Source: Capsulimonas sp039928515
GTDB taxonomy: Bacteria > Armatimonadota > Armatimonadia > Armatimonadales > Capsulimonadaceae
Length of the DNA stretch: 25,960 nucleotides
Reading direction: 5' to 3' (one strand)
NCBI RefSeq assembly: GCF_039928515.1
Contig: NZ_JBDSSZ010000167.1
The translations under genes and the position numbers were made by a program. Below the pieces are notes generated by a model. That model was not told where the DNA came from, ran no database searches, and saw only the letters and a program-made list of their open reading frames with translations. Shown one piece after another: positions 7,614 to 15,039 of the stretch (position 1 is the first letter of the stretch; the number at the start of each line of letters is the position of its first letter).

Positions 7614-9347
7614 ATGAACATGAGCTTGAGGAAAATCTTCGCCGAAGTATTTTGGGCATTGTACGCGGCGGTGGCGGTAAGCGGCTTCGCGCACCAATGT
7701 TTCGGGGCGCAAACCCTGGCGAAGAAGGGAACGCTGCTCGTTCCCCATACGAAAACTTCTCAGGATGACCTCTTGCTAAGTCCAGAGCTGGGACGTGATG
7801 GGCTCGCCTCGTTGAAGTATGGCAAGAATGAGCTACTTGGTGATGGGCGATTTGACGTCAAAAAAGTCGTCTTCACTCGGCCGGATGGAACTTCGGTCAG
7901 GCACGCGTTGGGACGCGGAACTCAGTCCGTGGATGTCAACAAGCGCTGCGTCACGCGCGCTTATCCTTGGGGCGTTGTCCGCTGTACGATCATACCGGCG
8001 GGCGGGCGCCTCAATTTCGATATCGCCATCAGCAATCGCTCTGGAGATATCCTGAGCGGCGTTCTGCTGCAATTGCTCACGCTGAAGCTGCCGCGAGGGA
8101 TCCAGAGCTTTGAGGATGGCGTTCGCGCCGGCTCGAATGTGGATGCTCCGACGGTGGTTGGAGCCGGTTACGAGGGCGGAGCGCTCGCCGTCGCCAATGA
8201 CGATGTGACGCGTCCACTGTATTTCGGCCTGCCGAGCGGGGAGCTTAAGAAGCCGGGCGCCGTGTTCCCGCTGCTCGCGTCGACTTACCGCGACGAGGTC
8301 TTCCCCAGCAAATGGATGGCTTCACCGCGCATCGCGCGGCCAATTTATCCTGGCGAGACAGACCATCTGCATCTGTCGCTGCGAGTTGGCCCCGCAGGGC
8401 AGCCGCCGGACAATCTCGCGATGGACGTTTACCGGAAGTACGCCGCCGCTTATCCGTCTCATCTCACCTGGAAGGACCAGAGGCCGATCGGTTATCTGAA
8501 TCTGAGCGTAACCATCCCTCATCCGGACAGTGGAAAGAATCCGCGCGGCTGGTTCAGCAACGACCCGGTGGTGGATGTCACGACCCCGGAGGGTCGGAAG
8601 GCGCTTCAGAGTCGGCTGCTGGCCTTGGCGGACCACTGTATTCCGATCCTTAAAGCCACAAACGCACAGGGAGTGATCATCTGGGATATTGAGGGGCAGG
8701 AGTACCCGCACGCGATGAGCTACGTGGGGGATCCACGCCATCTGCCGGAAGAGATCGAGCCGGTGGCGGATCGCTTCTTTCAGAAGTTCCAGGACGCCGG
8801 CCTGCGCGTCGGCGTCTGCCTCCGCACTCAGAAACCGGTGAAAAGCCTCTATGGTGATGTCGCGGAGCAGCTGCAAGTGGCGGACAACTTTTATAATCTG
8901 AACGACAAGATCTCCTACGCCAAAACGCGCTGGGGGTGCACGCTGTTCTATGTCGACTCGAACGTGCATTTCGATCTGGGAACCAACCCGAGCGACGAAA
9001 AAGACTACGAGCTTCTCCCCGCCCACCTGTTTCAGGAAGCGGCGGCGGCAAATCCAGACGTTCTGCTCATCCCGGAACAGCAAATCACCCGCTACTACGC
9101 CTACGGCGCCCCATACGACGAGCTCAAACAGGGAACGGCGGCGACGCCAACCGCCATACGCCGCATTTACCCCGACTCCTTCACCGTTATCTCCGTTGCC
9201 ACCGACACCTCTGGAGGTCCATTGGACACCCGCCGCGCCGAACTGATCGACTCCGTGCGACACGGCGACATCCTGCTGTTCCGGGCGTGGTATGAGACGC
9301 CGGAGATGAAGCCGGTGCAGGAAATTTACAAGGCTACAGGACGGTAA
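7614..9347 (+). CDS. Secreted protein, possible glycoside-hydrolase-like TIM barrel
   Basis: A 577-aa exported protein. An N-terminal signal peptide (RKIF, hydrophobic WALYAAVAVSGFA, likely cut after CFGA) precedes a beta-rich half to about residue 275. The second half alternates strands and helices in a way that suggests a (beta/alpha)8 barrel. It includes GVIIWDIEGQEYPH at about 352-365, RVGVCLRTQ at about 403 and TRWGCTLFYVDSNVHFD at about 440, with carboxylates at strand ends as in glycoside hydrolases. No named GH family can be assigned, and catalytic residues are only candidates (D and E in WDIEG, D in YVDSN). I chose ATG 7614, with GTGAG eight bases upstream; GTG 7605 and ATG 7620 are alternatives. 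It has its own promoter. It could act on polysaccharides taken up by the amino-sugar genes at the left of the window, but that link is speculative. Confidence 0.75.
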   Translation: MNMSLRKIFAEVFWALYAAVAVSGFAHQCFGAQTLAKKGTLLVPHTKTSQDDLLLSPELGRDGLASLKYGKNELLGDGRFDVKKVVFTRPDGTSVRHALGRGTQSVDVNKRCVTRAYPWGVVRCTIIPAGGRLNFDIAISNRSGDILSGVLLQLLTLKLPRGIQSFEDGVRAGSNVDAPTVVGAGYEGGALAVANDDVTRPLYFGLPSGELKKPGAVFPLLASTYRDEVFPSKWMASPRIARPIYPGETDHLHLSLRVGPAGQPPDNLAMDVYRKYAAAYPSHLTWKDQRPIGYLNLSVTIPHPDSGKNPRGWFSNDPVVDVTTPEGRKALQSRLLALADHCIPILKATNAQGVIIWDIEGQEYPHAMSYVGDPRHLPEEIEPVADRFFQKFQDAGLRVGVCLRTQKPVKSLYGDVAEQLQVADNFYNLNDKISYAKTRWGCTLFYVDSNVHFDLGTNPSDEKDYELLPAHLFQEAAAANPDVLLIPEQQITRYYAYGAPYDELKQGTAATPTAIRRIYPDSFTVISVATDTSGGPLDTRRAELIDSVRHGDILLFRAWYETPEMKPVQEIYKATGR

Positions 9348-9383
9348 GCGAGTTTCGACGCTCCGTCCCACATTGACGGCGCC

Positions 9384-10451
9384 TCAGGAGATATTGGACG
9401 GATGCACGGCTAAATGCTCGCGCGCCCGTCGGTTTGCCGCATGGACGGCTTTTGCCTTTTGATATCGCCGATAAGGATAATCCACGCCGTGGAGCAGCAG
9501 CACGGCGCCCGCGATAATCCCGGCGAGGACGCTCCACCAGGGAAGCCAAGGCAGTCCCACGGTCAAGAGAAGCATCAATGGGAAATGCGACACGTAAAGC
9601 GGATAGCTGACGTCTCCAAGATAGAGAGCGACTTTTGCGAACCGTGCATTCAAAGCGGGTGGGCTGAAAAGGATCGCAAAGCAAACGGCGCAGATCAAGC
9701 CGGCCCCGAACTCAGGATTGGACCCAGGCTGATAAAGAGGCAGCAGCGCAGTCGCGCCGACGATCAAAAGGATCTGCATCCACCTCTCTTGGCGATGACG
9801 ATAAGCCAAAAACCCCAGGAGCCAGCACCAGAGCAGGAGCGCCGCCGTCTCGCCGTACACGCCATGCGGGGAGATCTTCAGCCCAAGGGCGTTCCGGCCC
9901 AGATAGGCCGCCGTGGAAGCTGCCGTAAAAATCAGAAGGACGTGTGATTTTTGACGATGAAACAGCGGCGCAAAGAGATAATAGATTACCTCGACGCTCA
10001 AAGACCAGAGCGCGGTGTTCGTCATGATCCAATCCGACGCAACACCCTGCAAAAACAGCGCATGGCCGATGAACGGCCATACCGTGCGCGGCGCATGGAT
10101 GATGCTGGATCGTGTCTCAAACGCGAAACCAAAGAGCAGAAATGGAATTGCGGCAATCACAATGGACGTGATATAGAGCGGATAAAGGCGCGTCAGGCGT
10201 CGCCGATAGAATCCTTCGGGCCGCTGGACACTATGGCAGATCGAATAGCCGCTAATCAGAAAGAAACCGATCATCGCCGCAGGATGCCCCACGCGAGTTT
10301 CCAGGGCGTAAAGCCAGCCAGGAATCCCAACCCACGGCCCGGCGTGATCGATCAAAATAATAAACGCCAGCAAAAAACGCACGGCGGCCAAAACCGCCCA
10401 TTGCCCATCGCTCCCTGGATTTTCAGCTGCTGCTTGGGTTTCGGTTTTCAA
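9384..10451 (-). CDS. Membrane acyltransferase, OafA/YrhL (acyltransferase 3) family
   Basis: A 355-aa integral membrane protein that by family transfers acyl groups to sugars of surface polysaccharides, glycolipids or antibiotics. About ten hydrophobic segments are visible. Family signatures are present: AVRFLLAFIILIDHAG with the conserved His in the first helix, MIGFFLISGYSI, FYRRRLTRLYPLY, and TALWSLSVEVIYYLF with the conserved Ser-x-Glu. The start is TTG at 10449-10451 with GAGG seven bases upstream; no other in-frame start precedes the first conserved motif. The gene follows a terminator at 10498-10530 and so is probably transcribed alone from a promoter close to the gene. The acceptor cannot be told from sequence. 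The envelope-polymer genes at 14040-19668 are not adjacent. Confidence 0.9.
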   Translation of the reverse strand: MKTETQAAAENPGSDGQWAVLAAVRFLLAFIILIDHAGPWVGIPGWLYALETRVGHPAAMIGFFLISGYSICHSVQRPEGFYRRRLTRLYPLYITSIVIAAIPFLLFGFAFETRSSIIHAPRTVWPFIGHALFLQGVASDWIMTNTALWSLSVEVIYYLFAPLFHRQKSHVLLIFTAASTAAYLGRNALGLKISPHGVYGETAALLLWCWLLGFLAYRHRQERWMQILLIVGATALLPLYQPGSNPEFGAGLICAVCFAILFSPPALNARFAKVALYLGDVSYPLYVSHFPLMLLLTVGLPWLPWWSVLAGIIAGAVLLLHGVDYPYRRYQKAKAVHAANRRAREHLAVHPSNIS

Positions 10452-10497
10452 TCACAGCCTCGGTTGTCTCACTTGCCTTCGATACCATATACCAAAA

Positions 10498-10530
10498 GAA
10501 GCCGCAATCTCAATTTGAGATTGCGGCTTC
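10498..10530 (-). terminator. Rho-independent terminator
   Basis: A 16-bp perfect inverted repeat (GAAGCCGCAATCTCAA and its complement around one base) followed on the minus strand by TTCTTTTGG. It lies 80 bases downstream of the 127-aa gene (minus strand) and ends that unit before the acyltransferase gene. Confidence 0.85.
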
Positions 10531-10610
10531 AGATCATCTAAGCTCGTTTTCCATCATCTTACCCGAAAAAGCCGTTTCCAAAATCTCTCTGCTGCGTATC
10601 GTCTGCTTAC

Positions 10611-10994
10611 CTACGCCGCCAGGACTGCCTCTTCCATGGGGAGCCCTCGGCGATCAACACGAATGCCGTCATAGAACTCGCGGGGACGGCCGGCCGGATC
10701 GCCAAACGGACGATACATCAGCGAACCATGCTGCATGAAGACTTCAACGGGGGCAAGCTCGCTCAGTTTCCGGTAAGTGGCGTGCATATCCAGACCGTTC
10801 GCATAGAGCGTGTAGGAGCCATCCCGGTGAAGCCGGATGATGTCACTGAGGAGAAGCTTGACGGACGCTTCTCCGTCTTCCCTGCGGAGGAACCAGGTAT
10901 TGTTTGCGATCTTGACCCAGTCACGCTCGCCGAGCGCCTGCAAAACGCTCTCCAAGGTGATGGGAAGACTGATGGGGATATTCCAACGTGTCAT
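10611..10994 (-). CDS. Hypothetical protein, 127 aa
   Basis: Small soluble protein of unknown family. It begins MTRWNIPISLPITLE and contains DWVKIANNTWFLRRED, SDIIRLHRDGSYTLYANGLD and VFMQHGSLMYRPFGDP, giving an alternating beta-strand pattern rich in aromatic residues. The ATG is preceded by AAAGG seven bases upstream. A terminator lies 80 bases past its stop, and the motif CCGCCGATAAT lies about 45 bases ahead of its start. It stands alone between tRNA-Gln and the acyltransferase. No catalytic motif is evident. Confidence 0.75.
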   Translation of the reverse strand: MTRWNIPISLPITLESVLQALGERDWVKIANNTWFLRREDGEASVKLLLSDIIRLHRDGSYTLYANGLDMHATYRKLSELAPVEVFMQHGSLMYRPFGDPAGRPREFYDGIRVDRRGLPMEEAVLAA

Positions 10995-11038
10995 GATTAT
11001 GCCTTTGTCGTGAGTACGCCTTTAATCGTGCTATGATC

Positions 11039-11049
11039 ATTATCGGCGG
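11039..11049 (-). promoter_or_regulatory. CCGCCGATAAT motif, copy 1
   Basis: An 11-base sequence on the minus strand about 45 bases upstream of the ATG at 10994. Identical copies occur at 12981-12991 and 22072-22082. It could be an extended -10 element (GATAAT) or an operator; no -35 consensus lies at 16-18 bases. Confidence 0.4.
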
Positions 11050-11101
11050 ACCATGAAAGCGGGCAGACTGACAAATTTACCAACTTCCATGAGACAAAAA
11101 T

Positions 11102-11130
11102 AGCCCGTCTTCTATAATAGAAGACGGGCT
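11102..11130 (-). terminator. Terminator of the tRNA-Gln transcript
   Basis: A 14-bp perfect inverted repeat (AGCCCGTCTTCTAT and its complement) followed on the minus strand by ATTTTTGT, just 14 bases past the tRNA CCA end. Confidence 0.88.
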
Positions 11131-11143
11131 GCATTTTATCACG

Positions 11144-11219
11144 TGGCTGCCGGACTAGGATTCGAACCTAGGACCTCTTGTTTCAGAGACAAGCGTTCTG
11201 CCAGCTGAACTATCCGGCA
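11144..11219 (-). tRNA. tRNA-Gln (anticodon CUG)
   Basis: A 76-base cloverleaf with encoded CCA (11144-11146). The acceptor stem is TGCCGGA with TCCGGCA and discriminator G. The D-arm contains AGTTCAGCTGG. The anticodon arm is CTTGT-CTCTGAA-ACAAG with CTG at positions 34-36. The T-arm is CTAGG-TTCGAAT-CCTAG. U1-A72 is usual for tRNA-Gln. Reads CAG codons. It is flanked by its own promoter and terminator. Confidence 0.96.
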
Positions 11220-11234
11220 TCAAACGACCCGAAT

Positions 11235-11264
11235 AGATTACCCTTTAGAGCGCTTTCTTGTCAA
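11235..11264 (-). promoter_or_regulatory. Probable tRNA-Gln promoter
   Basis: On the minus strand a perfect TTGACA (11264-11259) is followed after 18 bases by TAATCT (11240-11235), a poor -10 box. The tRNA begins 15 bases further on, which is the right distance. The -35 is convincing and the -10 is weak. Confidence 0.55.
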
Positions 11265-11278
11265 GTCTTGCCGTGAAA

Positions 11279-12235
11279 TTACGGAACGGGCTCGCCGCGC
11301 GCGGCAACCCAGAGCTTGTACCAGTCCTGGCGGGTGAGTTCGATATTGGCGCCGGCCGCCGCTTCGCGGATGTGGGCGGGATTGTTGGAGCCGACGAGCG
11401 GGACGATCTTTGCCGGGTGGCGCAGCAGCCAGGCGGTGGCGAGCTGGCCAGGGGTGGCGTCGCCGTACGAGGGCGCCAATTCTTTTAAGGCGTCCAGAAT
11501 GCGCGTCAGGCGCGGCGCGTCCTTGTGGTCGGCTGGGACTTCGCGGTGTCCGGAAAGCCAGCCGCCGCCGAGCGGGCTATAAGCGAGCGGGGTGATCCCG
11601 AACTGAAGGCACTGGTCCAGAACGCCGTCGCCATCGCCGCCGGCCGCGCCTTCGTAGATCGGGTCGAGGCGGGTCAGGGAAATCGAGATCTGGTTGGAGA
11701 CGATCGGAGCCTTCAGATACTGCTTGAGCGCAAGCGTCTGCTGCGGATAGTAGTTGGAGACGCCAATGGCGCGCACCAAGCCCTCGTCGACCAAAGCATC
11801 CAGCACTTCGGCGGTTTCGGCGGGATGGGACAGCGGGTCGGGGCGGTGGATCTGGTAGAGATCGACATAGTCGATGCCCATACGGTCCATGGAGCCATGC
11901 AGGCTCTGGCGGATGTAGGCGGGATCGTGCTCGTAATAGCCAGGACGGATGCCGACCTTGGTGGCGATATAGATCTTCTCGCGAATGCCCGGCACGGCGG
12001 CGAGGCAGTCCTTGAAGACCGATTCGCAGGCGCCGCGCCCGTAGATATCGGCGTGATCGAAGAAGTTGATCCCGGAATCGAGAGCGGCCTCGAAGGCGAC
12101 GATCGCTTTTCGGATGTTCTCCGGTCCGACTTCGGCCGGGTTCCAGGTTCCAGCCATCCCCATGCATCCCAGGGCGATACGGGTGACGGGGAAGGCTTGC
12201 GGACCGAGCGGCTGCGTGGGAAGAGTCTGCGGCAT
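11279..12235 (-). CDS. Aldo/keto reductase
   Basis: NAD(P)H-dependent oxidoreductase of the AKR superfamily, 318 aa, resembling the YdhF-like group. From the ATG at 12235 the catalytic tetrad is visible: D60 (NFFDHAD), Y65 (IYG), K93 (ATKVG) and H130 (LYQIHRPDP). The signature GVSNYYPQQ is central, and the cofactor-binding LVGSNNPAHIREA is near the C-terminus. I chose ATG 12235 because GAGGA stands about eight bases upstream. The in-frame extension to 12307 would run through a strong hairpin (12261-12284) and add non-conserved residues. The substrate is unknown. It is downstream of the 177-aa gene on the same strand but separated by hairpins, so it may be expressed separately. Confidence 0.95.
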   Translation of the reverse strand: MPQTLPTQPLGPQAFPVTRIALGCMGMAGTWNPAEVGPENIRKAIVAFEAALDSGINFFDHADIYGRGACESVFKDCLAAVPGIREKIYIATKVGIRPGYYEHDPAYIRQSLHGSMDRMGIDYVDLYQIHRPDPLSHPAETAEVLDALVDEGLVRAIGVSNYYPQQTLALKQYLKAPIVSNQISISLTRLDPIYEGAAGGDGDGVLDQCLQFGITPLAYSPLGGGWLSGHREVPADHKDAPRLTRILDALKELAPSYGDATPGQLATAWLLRHPAKIVPLVGSNNPAHIREAAAGANIELTRQDWYKLWVAARGEPVP

Positions 12236-12260
12236 TGGGCGTATCCTCAGCAAATATTTC

Positions 12261-12284
12261 GGGGCGCCGCCAATGCGGCGCCCC
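12261..12284. terminator. Strong GC-rich hairpin ahead of the aldo/keto reductase
   Basis: A 10-bp perfect stem (GGGGCGCCGC / GCGGCGCCCC) with loop CAAT lies 25 bases before the reductase ATG. On the minus strand it is followed by GAAATATTTGC, which is not a real T-run. It may end the upstream transcript imperfectly or affect translation of the reductase. Confidence 0.45.
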
Positions 12285-12327
12285 TCCTCTATTGCCGAAA
12301 CGCCCATCCTATTCCTGCACGAATTTG

Positions 12328-12346
12328 GGCCAAAGCCACTTTGGCC
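12328..12346 (-). terminator. Small hairpin after the 177-aa gene
   Basis: An 8-bp perfect stem (GGCCAAAG / CTTTGGCC) with a 3-base loop begins immediately after the TAA stop. It is followed on the minus strand by CAAATTCG. The lack of a T-run makes it a weak candidate. Confidence 0.35.
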
Positions 12347-12880
12347 TTACGCCCGCGCCATGCCGTCGATGTCGCCGCGCACGAGGCTCATCCCGTAGAG
12401 ACAAAGCTCGAACTCCTCGGACAGTTTCTTCAGCACCGGCGCCTGCTCCCGATACTCGCCATAGTCATGCGTGGCCGCGATGGCATAGCTGTTTCGGCCC
12501 TGCTGCACGTAGTCGAGCAGATGGTCCTTACGCCAGCGCGAGTGCATTCCCTTGAGCGACTCGGGATAAACCCCGGCCCAAAAGAGCGTGAAGTCGCCGA
12601 TATGCTTGTGGACCTCCCGCTCACGGTTGAACGAAGGGGCGTCCAGGCGAATATCGGCCTGTATCAGCATGTCCGCGACCTCTTGAAGGGGCTTGCCCTG
12701 AAGGTCACGCACTTTATAGACGTTTTGAAAGTGAGCAAAATCCGTCAGAACACCGGCAAGATAGTCCGTGACGCCGGGTTCGTAAACGCCCATCGTTTGG
12801 ATAAAGGCGCGTTCGACCAAGGCGCCGAACATGCGGCGAAGCGTGGGGGCAAGTTCCGAATGATGGTCAGAAAAAGACAC
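12347..12880 (-). CDS. Hypothetical protein, 177 aa
   Basis: A soluble, largely helical protein of no family I recognise. Notable stretches are VTDYLAGVLTDFAHFQNVYKV, DMLIQADI, REVHKHIGDFTLFWAGVYPE and HDYGEYREQAPVLKKLSEEFELCLYGM. It contains several His, Asp and Glu residues on helices but no clear metal-binding motif. I use the GTG at 12880 because AGGAGG lies seven bases upstream, one of the best ribosome sites in the window; the longer in-frame reading from a TTG at 12967 has none. The aldo/keto reductase lies 112 bases downstream. The CCGCCGATAAT motif lies about 100 bases ahead of the start. Confidence 0.8.
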   Translation of the reverse strand: MSFSDHHSELAPTLRRMFGALVERAFIQTMGVYEPGVTDYLAGVLTDFAHFQNVYKVRDLQGKPLQEVADMLIQADIRLDAPSFNREREVHKHIGDFTLFWAGVYPESLKGMHSRWRKDHLLDYVQQGRNSYAIAATHDYGEYREQAPVLKKLSEEFELCLYGMSLVRGDIDGMARA

Positions 12881-13136
12881 GAGACATCCTCCTTGTTTGC
12901 AAAGACCGGCAGGGACAAGAGAAAGCGCGACATTGTGCTGACAAGCTGCCGAAGAACCATCTGGCAATTCAGATAGAATGATTATCGGCGGGATTCATCG
13001 TTGAGGTGAGGGGTAATTCGAGGGAGGAAGGAAAATTTCCTTCTCATGAGAAGCTGCAAGTCACGGAGACATTCACGCCCTACTAGCCCACAAGCTTCCA
13101 CTTGTGGGAAAAAGAAGGAATGACGCCACACAATAA
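12881..13136. other. Intergenic region between divergent genes
   Basis: Contains the CCGCCGATAAT motif (12981-12991), a short palindrome GAAGGAAAATTTCCTTC (13027-13043), and a hairpin CCCACAAG/CTTGTGGG (13087-13108, loop of six bases) without a T-run. No promoter with both boxes could be assigned to either gene. Confidence 0.5.
12981..12991 (-). promoter_or_regulatory. CCGCCGATAAT motif, copy 2
   Basis: Same 11-mer as at 11039-11049 and 22072-22082, here about 100 bases upstream of the GTG at 12880 on the minus strand. Confidence 0.4.
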
Positions 13137-13150
13137 CGAACATATGTTCT
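13137..13150. promoter_or_regulatory. LexA/SOS-box-like site
   Basis: CGAACATATGTTCT agrees with the Gram-positive-type SOS box CGAAC-N4-GTTCG except for the last base. It is 29 bases before the GTG of the endonuclease III-like gene, a position that would block transcription or its start. Its meaning as a LexA site is inferred from the pattern. Confidence 0.55.
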
Positions 13151-13179
13151 GACATATGTCTACCAGGAGGGTCAATTCC

Positions 13180-13983
13180 GTGAATGCACAACCACTTCAC
13201 TATGGTCTGCCCATCAGTGCGAAAGCAATGGAAGTTTATCGACGCCTGCTCGGCCTTCACCCGATCGCCGTGGATGACGCCATTAGTCTCACGCCTCTCG
13301 AAATGCTCGTATTCGCCATTCTGTCTCAGCGTACGACTCATAAAAACGCTCAGCAAGCTTTTGACACTCTGAGGCAAAAATTTCCTGATTTGCTTTCTCT
13401 TTGCGACGCGCCGATCCACGCAATCGAAAGCGCAATTAGCGACGCAAGGTGGCCCGACCTCAAGGCGTCGTATATACAAAATTCCCTCAGACATATTCTC
13501 GGCTGGCGGGGCGGAGAGCTTAACCTCGATCATCTTTTCCAGATGTCCAGCGAGGACGCGTCGGCCTGGCTGGAACGCCTCCCAGGTGTAGGACGCAAGA
13601 CCAGTGCTTCCGTACTGCTCTTCAGCACCCTGCGGCGGGCCGTACTTCCCGTGGATACCGGACATCGCCGGATGATGATGCGATTAGGGCTGCTGCGTCC
13701 ATCGGCAAGCTGGGACAAGGCGCACTTGATCCTACAGTCTCAGCTCCCACGCGATTGGAGTCAGCGGGAGTTCGAAACATATCACAGCGTCATCAAAAAA
13801 CACGCTCAGACATACTGCGACGCCACTCAGCCCAGGTGCGCCGGCTGTATTCTGAAGGATCTGTGTCTCCATGCGCAAACACGCCTTCATCCACGTCCTG
13901 ATCATGCGCCCCTGATCACAACGAAAAGAAGAAAATCTTCCGACCAGACACACCCCACGCAAATGTGCATGCTCTATGACTAA
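13180..13983 (+). CDS. Endonuclease III-like DNA glycosylase (HhH-GPD, 4Fe-4S)
   Basis: Base-excision repair enzyme of the Nth superfamily, 267 aa, that removes damaged bases from DNA. From GTG 13180, the helix-hairpin-helix LPGVGRKTSASVL contains the catalytic Lys (K140). VDTGHRR contains the catalytic Asp (D159). A cluster motif of four Cys (C213-x6-C220-x2-C223-x5-C229) binds 4Fe-4S. Classic Nth has LSAQATD at the N-terminal active-site helix; here the text is ILSQRTTHKNA, so it is a divergent Nth/HhH-GPD member and substrate preference is open. The start is GTG 13180, with AGGAGG nine bases upstream. ATG 13156, which is in frame, has no ribosome site. The basic, polar tail of about 35 residues after the cluster is longer than in E. 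coli Nth. A site like an SOS box precedes it. Confidence 0.92.
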   Translation: MNAQPLHYGLPISAKAMEVYRRLLGLHPIAVDDAISLTPLEMLVFAILSQRTTHKNAQQAFDTLRQKFPDLLSLCDAPIHAIESAISDARWPDLKASYIQNSLRHILGWRGGELNLDHLFQMSSEDASAWLERLPGVGRKTSASVLLFSTLRRAVLPVDTGHRRMMMRLGLLRPSASWDKAHLILQSQLPRDWSQREFETYHSVIKKHAQTYCDATQPRCAGCILKDLCLHAQTRLHPRPDHAPLITTKRRKSSDQTHPTQMCMLYD

Positions 13984-14015
13984 AAAAGCGCGCCTCCGAC
14001 AAATCGGAAGCGCGC
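13982..14015 (-). terminator. Terminator of the glyA-wecA-wecB-uppP unit
   Basis: On the minus strand a 12-bp stem with one mismatch (GCGCGCTTCCGA / TCGGAGGCGCGC, loop TTTG) is followed by TTTTTT. It lies 24 bases beyond the uppP stop and abuts the stop of the convergent glycosylase gene. Confidence 0.9.
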
Positions 14016-14039
14016 TGATTAGAATATCAGGATATTCGA

Positions 14040-14987
14040 TTAGCGAGACGCAAGATGCGCGGGCATGGGAATGGTGATCTGCGCCGCGCTCTTCGCAGGC
14101 GGATCTACATCTTTCGCTCCGGCCTCCGGATTGACATATCCCACTTTCACCAGGACAAGAATCACAATCCCAAGAACGATCCGATAGATGATGAACGGGG
14201 TCGTTGTATGATTCTCCTTGCCGAGATACCCCAGGAGCCAGCGGATAACAATGTACGCCAGCACGCCGGAAACGATCGCGCCAATCAGATAAGGAACTGC
14301 GGCGTGGCCGAGATGTGTGTGATGCACGACTTTATATAGCTTGTAAACTCCGGCCAGTGTGATCGCCGGAATGCTGAGCAAAAACGAAAAGCGCGCGGCG
14401 GATTCACGGTCGAGACCCGCAAAAAGGCCCATCGTAATCGTACAGCCAGAGCGGGAAGCGCCGGGGATCAGGGCCAGGATTTGCGAACAGCCGATTGCCA
14501 TCGCCGCGCCGAAGGATAGTTGCTCCAACGAGGTATCGCGACGGCTGACACGCTCGGCAGCCATCAGCACGAGCGCGAGAACAATCAAACTCGCGCCGAC
14601 GATGTACAGCGACCTAAACGCATAGTCTACATAATTTTCCAGCAGTTTGCCGGCGATGGCGAACGGGATCGTTCCCAGAATTGTATACCAGCCCAGACGA
14701 GCATCGACATCGCCTTCCGGGAAGAGGGTCTTCGCCTTCAGGCTGCGCACGATGCCGGCGATATACTTGGCGAGGTCATGCCGGAAAAACCAAATGATCG
14801 CGGCGATCGGCCCCAATTGCACGACCGCTGAGAAGGCGGCGCCGGGGTCTCCCCAGTGCAGAATTGCGGGCAGGATCCGCATGTGCGCGGTGCTGGAGAC
14901 GGGCAGGAACTCAGTGGCGCCGTTGGCGATGCCAAGGATGATCGCGTGAAGGATCGAAATGTCGGGTACGGTTGGCGATGGCGGCAA
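14040..14987 (-). CDS. uppP: Undecaprenyl-diphosphatase (UppP/BacA family)
   Basis: Integral membrane enzyme that dephosphorylates undecaprenyl diphosphate to recycle the lipid carrier for peptidoglycan and other envelope polymers; the family also confers bacitracin resistance. The 315-aa protein has about eight hydrophobic segments. The first active-site segment reads GIANGATEFLPVSSTAH, with E26 and H35 matching E. coli Glu21 and His30. The residue equivalent to Glu17, usually Glu or Gln, is Asn22. The second signature, PGASRSGCT, carries the conserved Arg. A hydrophilic C-terminal tail of about 30 residues is extra. The start is TTG at 14985-14987, with AAGGAG nine bases upstream. It is the last gene of a five-gene minus-strand series and is followed by a strong terminator. 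Confidence 0.93.
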   Translation of the reverse strand: MPPSPTVPDISILHAIILGIANGATEFLPVSSTAHMRILPAILHWGDPGAAFSAVVQLGPIAAIIWFFRHDLAKYIAGIVRSLKAKTLFPEGDVDARLGWYTILGTIPFAIAGKLLENYVDYAFRSLYIVGASLIVLALVLMAAERVSRRDTSLEQLSFGAAMAIGCSQILALIPGASRSGCTITMGLFAGLDRESAARFSFLLSIPAITLAGVYKLYKVVHHTHLGHAAVPYLIGAIVSGVLAYIVIRWLLGYLGKENHTTTPFIIYRIVLGIVILVLVKVGYVNPEAGAKDVDPPAKSAAQITIPMPAHLASR

Positions 14988-15039
14988 AAGGTGTTTCTCC
15001 TTGCGGAATATGATGTGACGTCGCTCAATATGTCGACGG

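Noticed and set aside
8322..9371. A 349-codon open reading frame on the minus strand
   Set aside because: Antisense to the secreted 577-aa protein; Arg- and Val-rich without motifs, signal or ribosome site.
11525..12976. A 483-codon open reading frame on the plus strand
   Set aside because: It runs antisense through the aldo/keto reductase and the 177-aa gene, both of which have good ribosome sites; the reductase also has its catalytic motifs. The antisense product has no recognisable domain. It is a product of codon bias.
13027..13043. Palindrome GAAGGAAAATTTCCTTC as an operator
   Set aside because: Short and purine-tract based, no second copy seen and no promoter assigned near it; kept only as a note in the intergenic entry.
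12982..13665. A 227-codon open reading frame on the minus strand over the SOS-box region
   Set aside because: Overlaps the motif-bearing N-terminal half of the endonuclease III-like gene and the intergenic region; the translation has no domain-like pattern.
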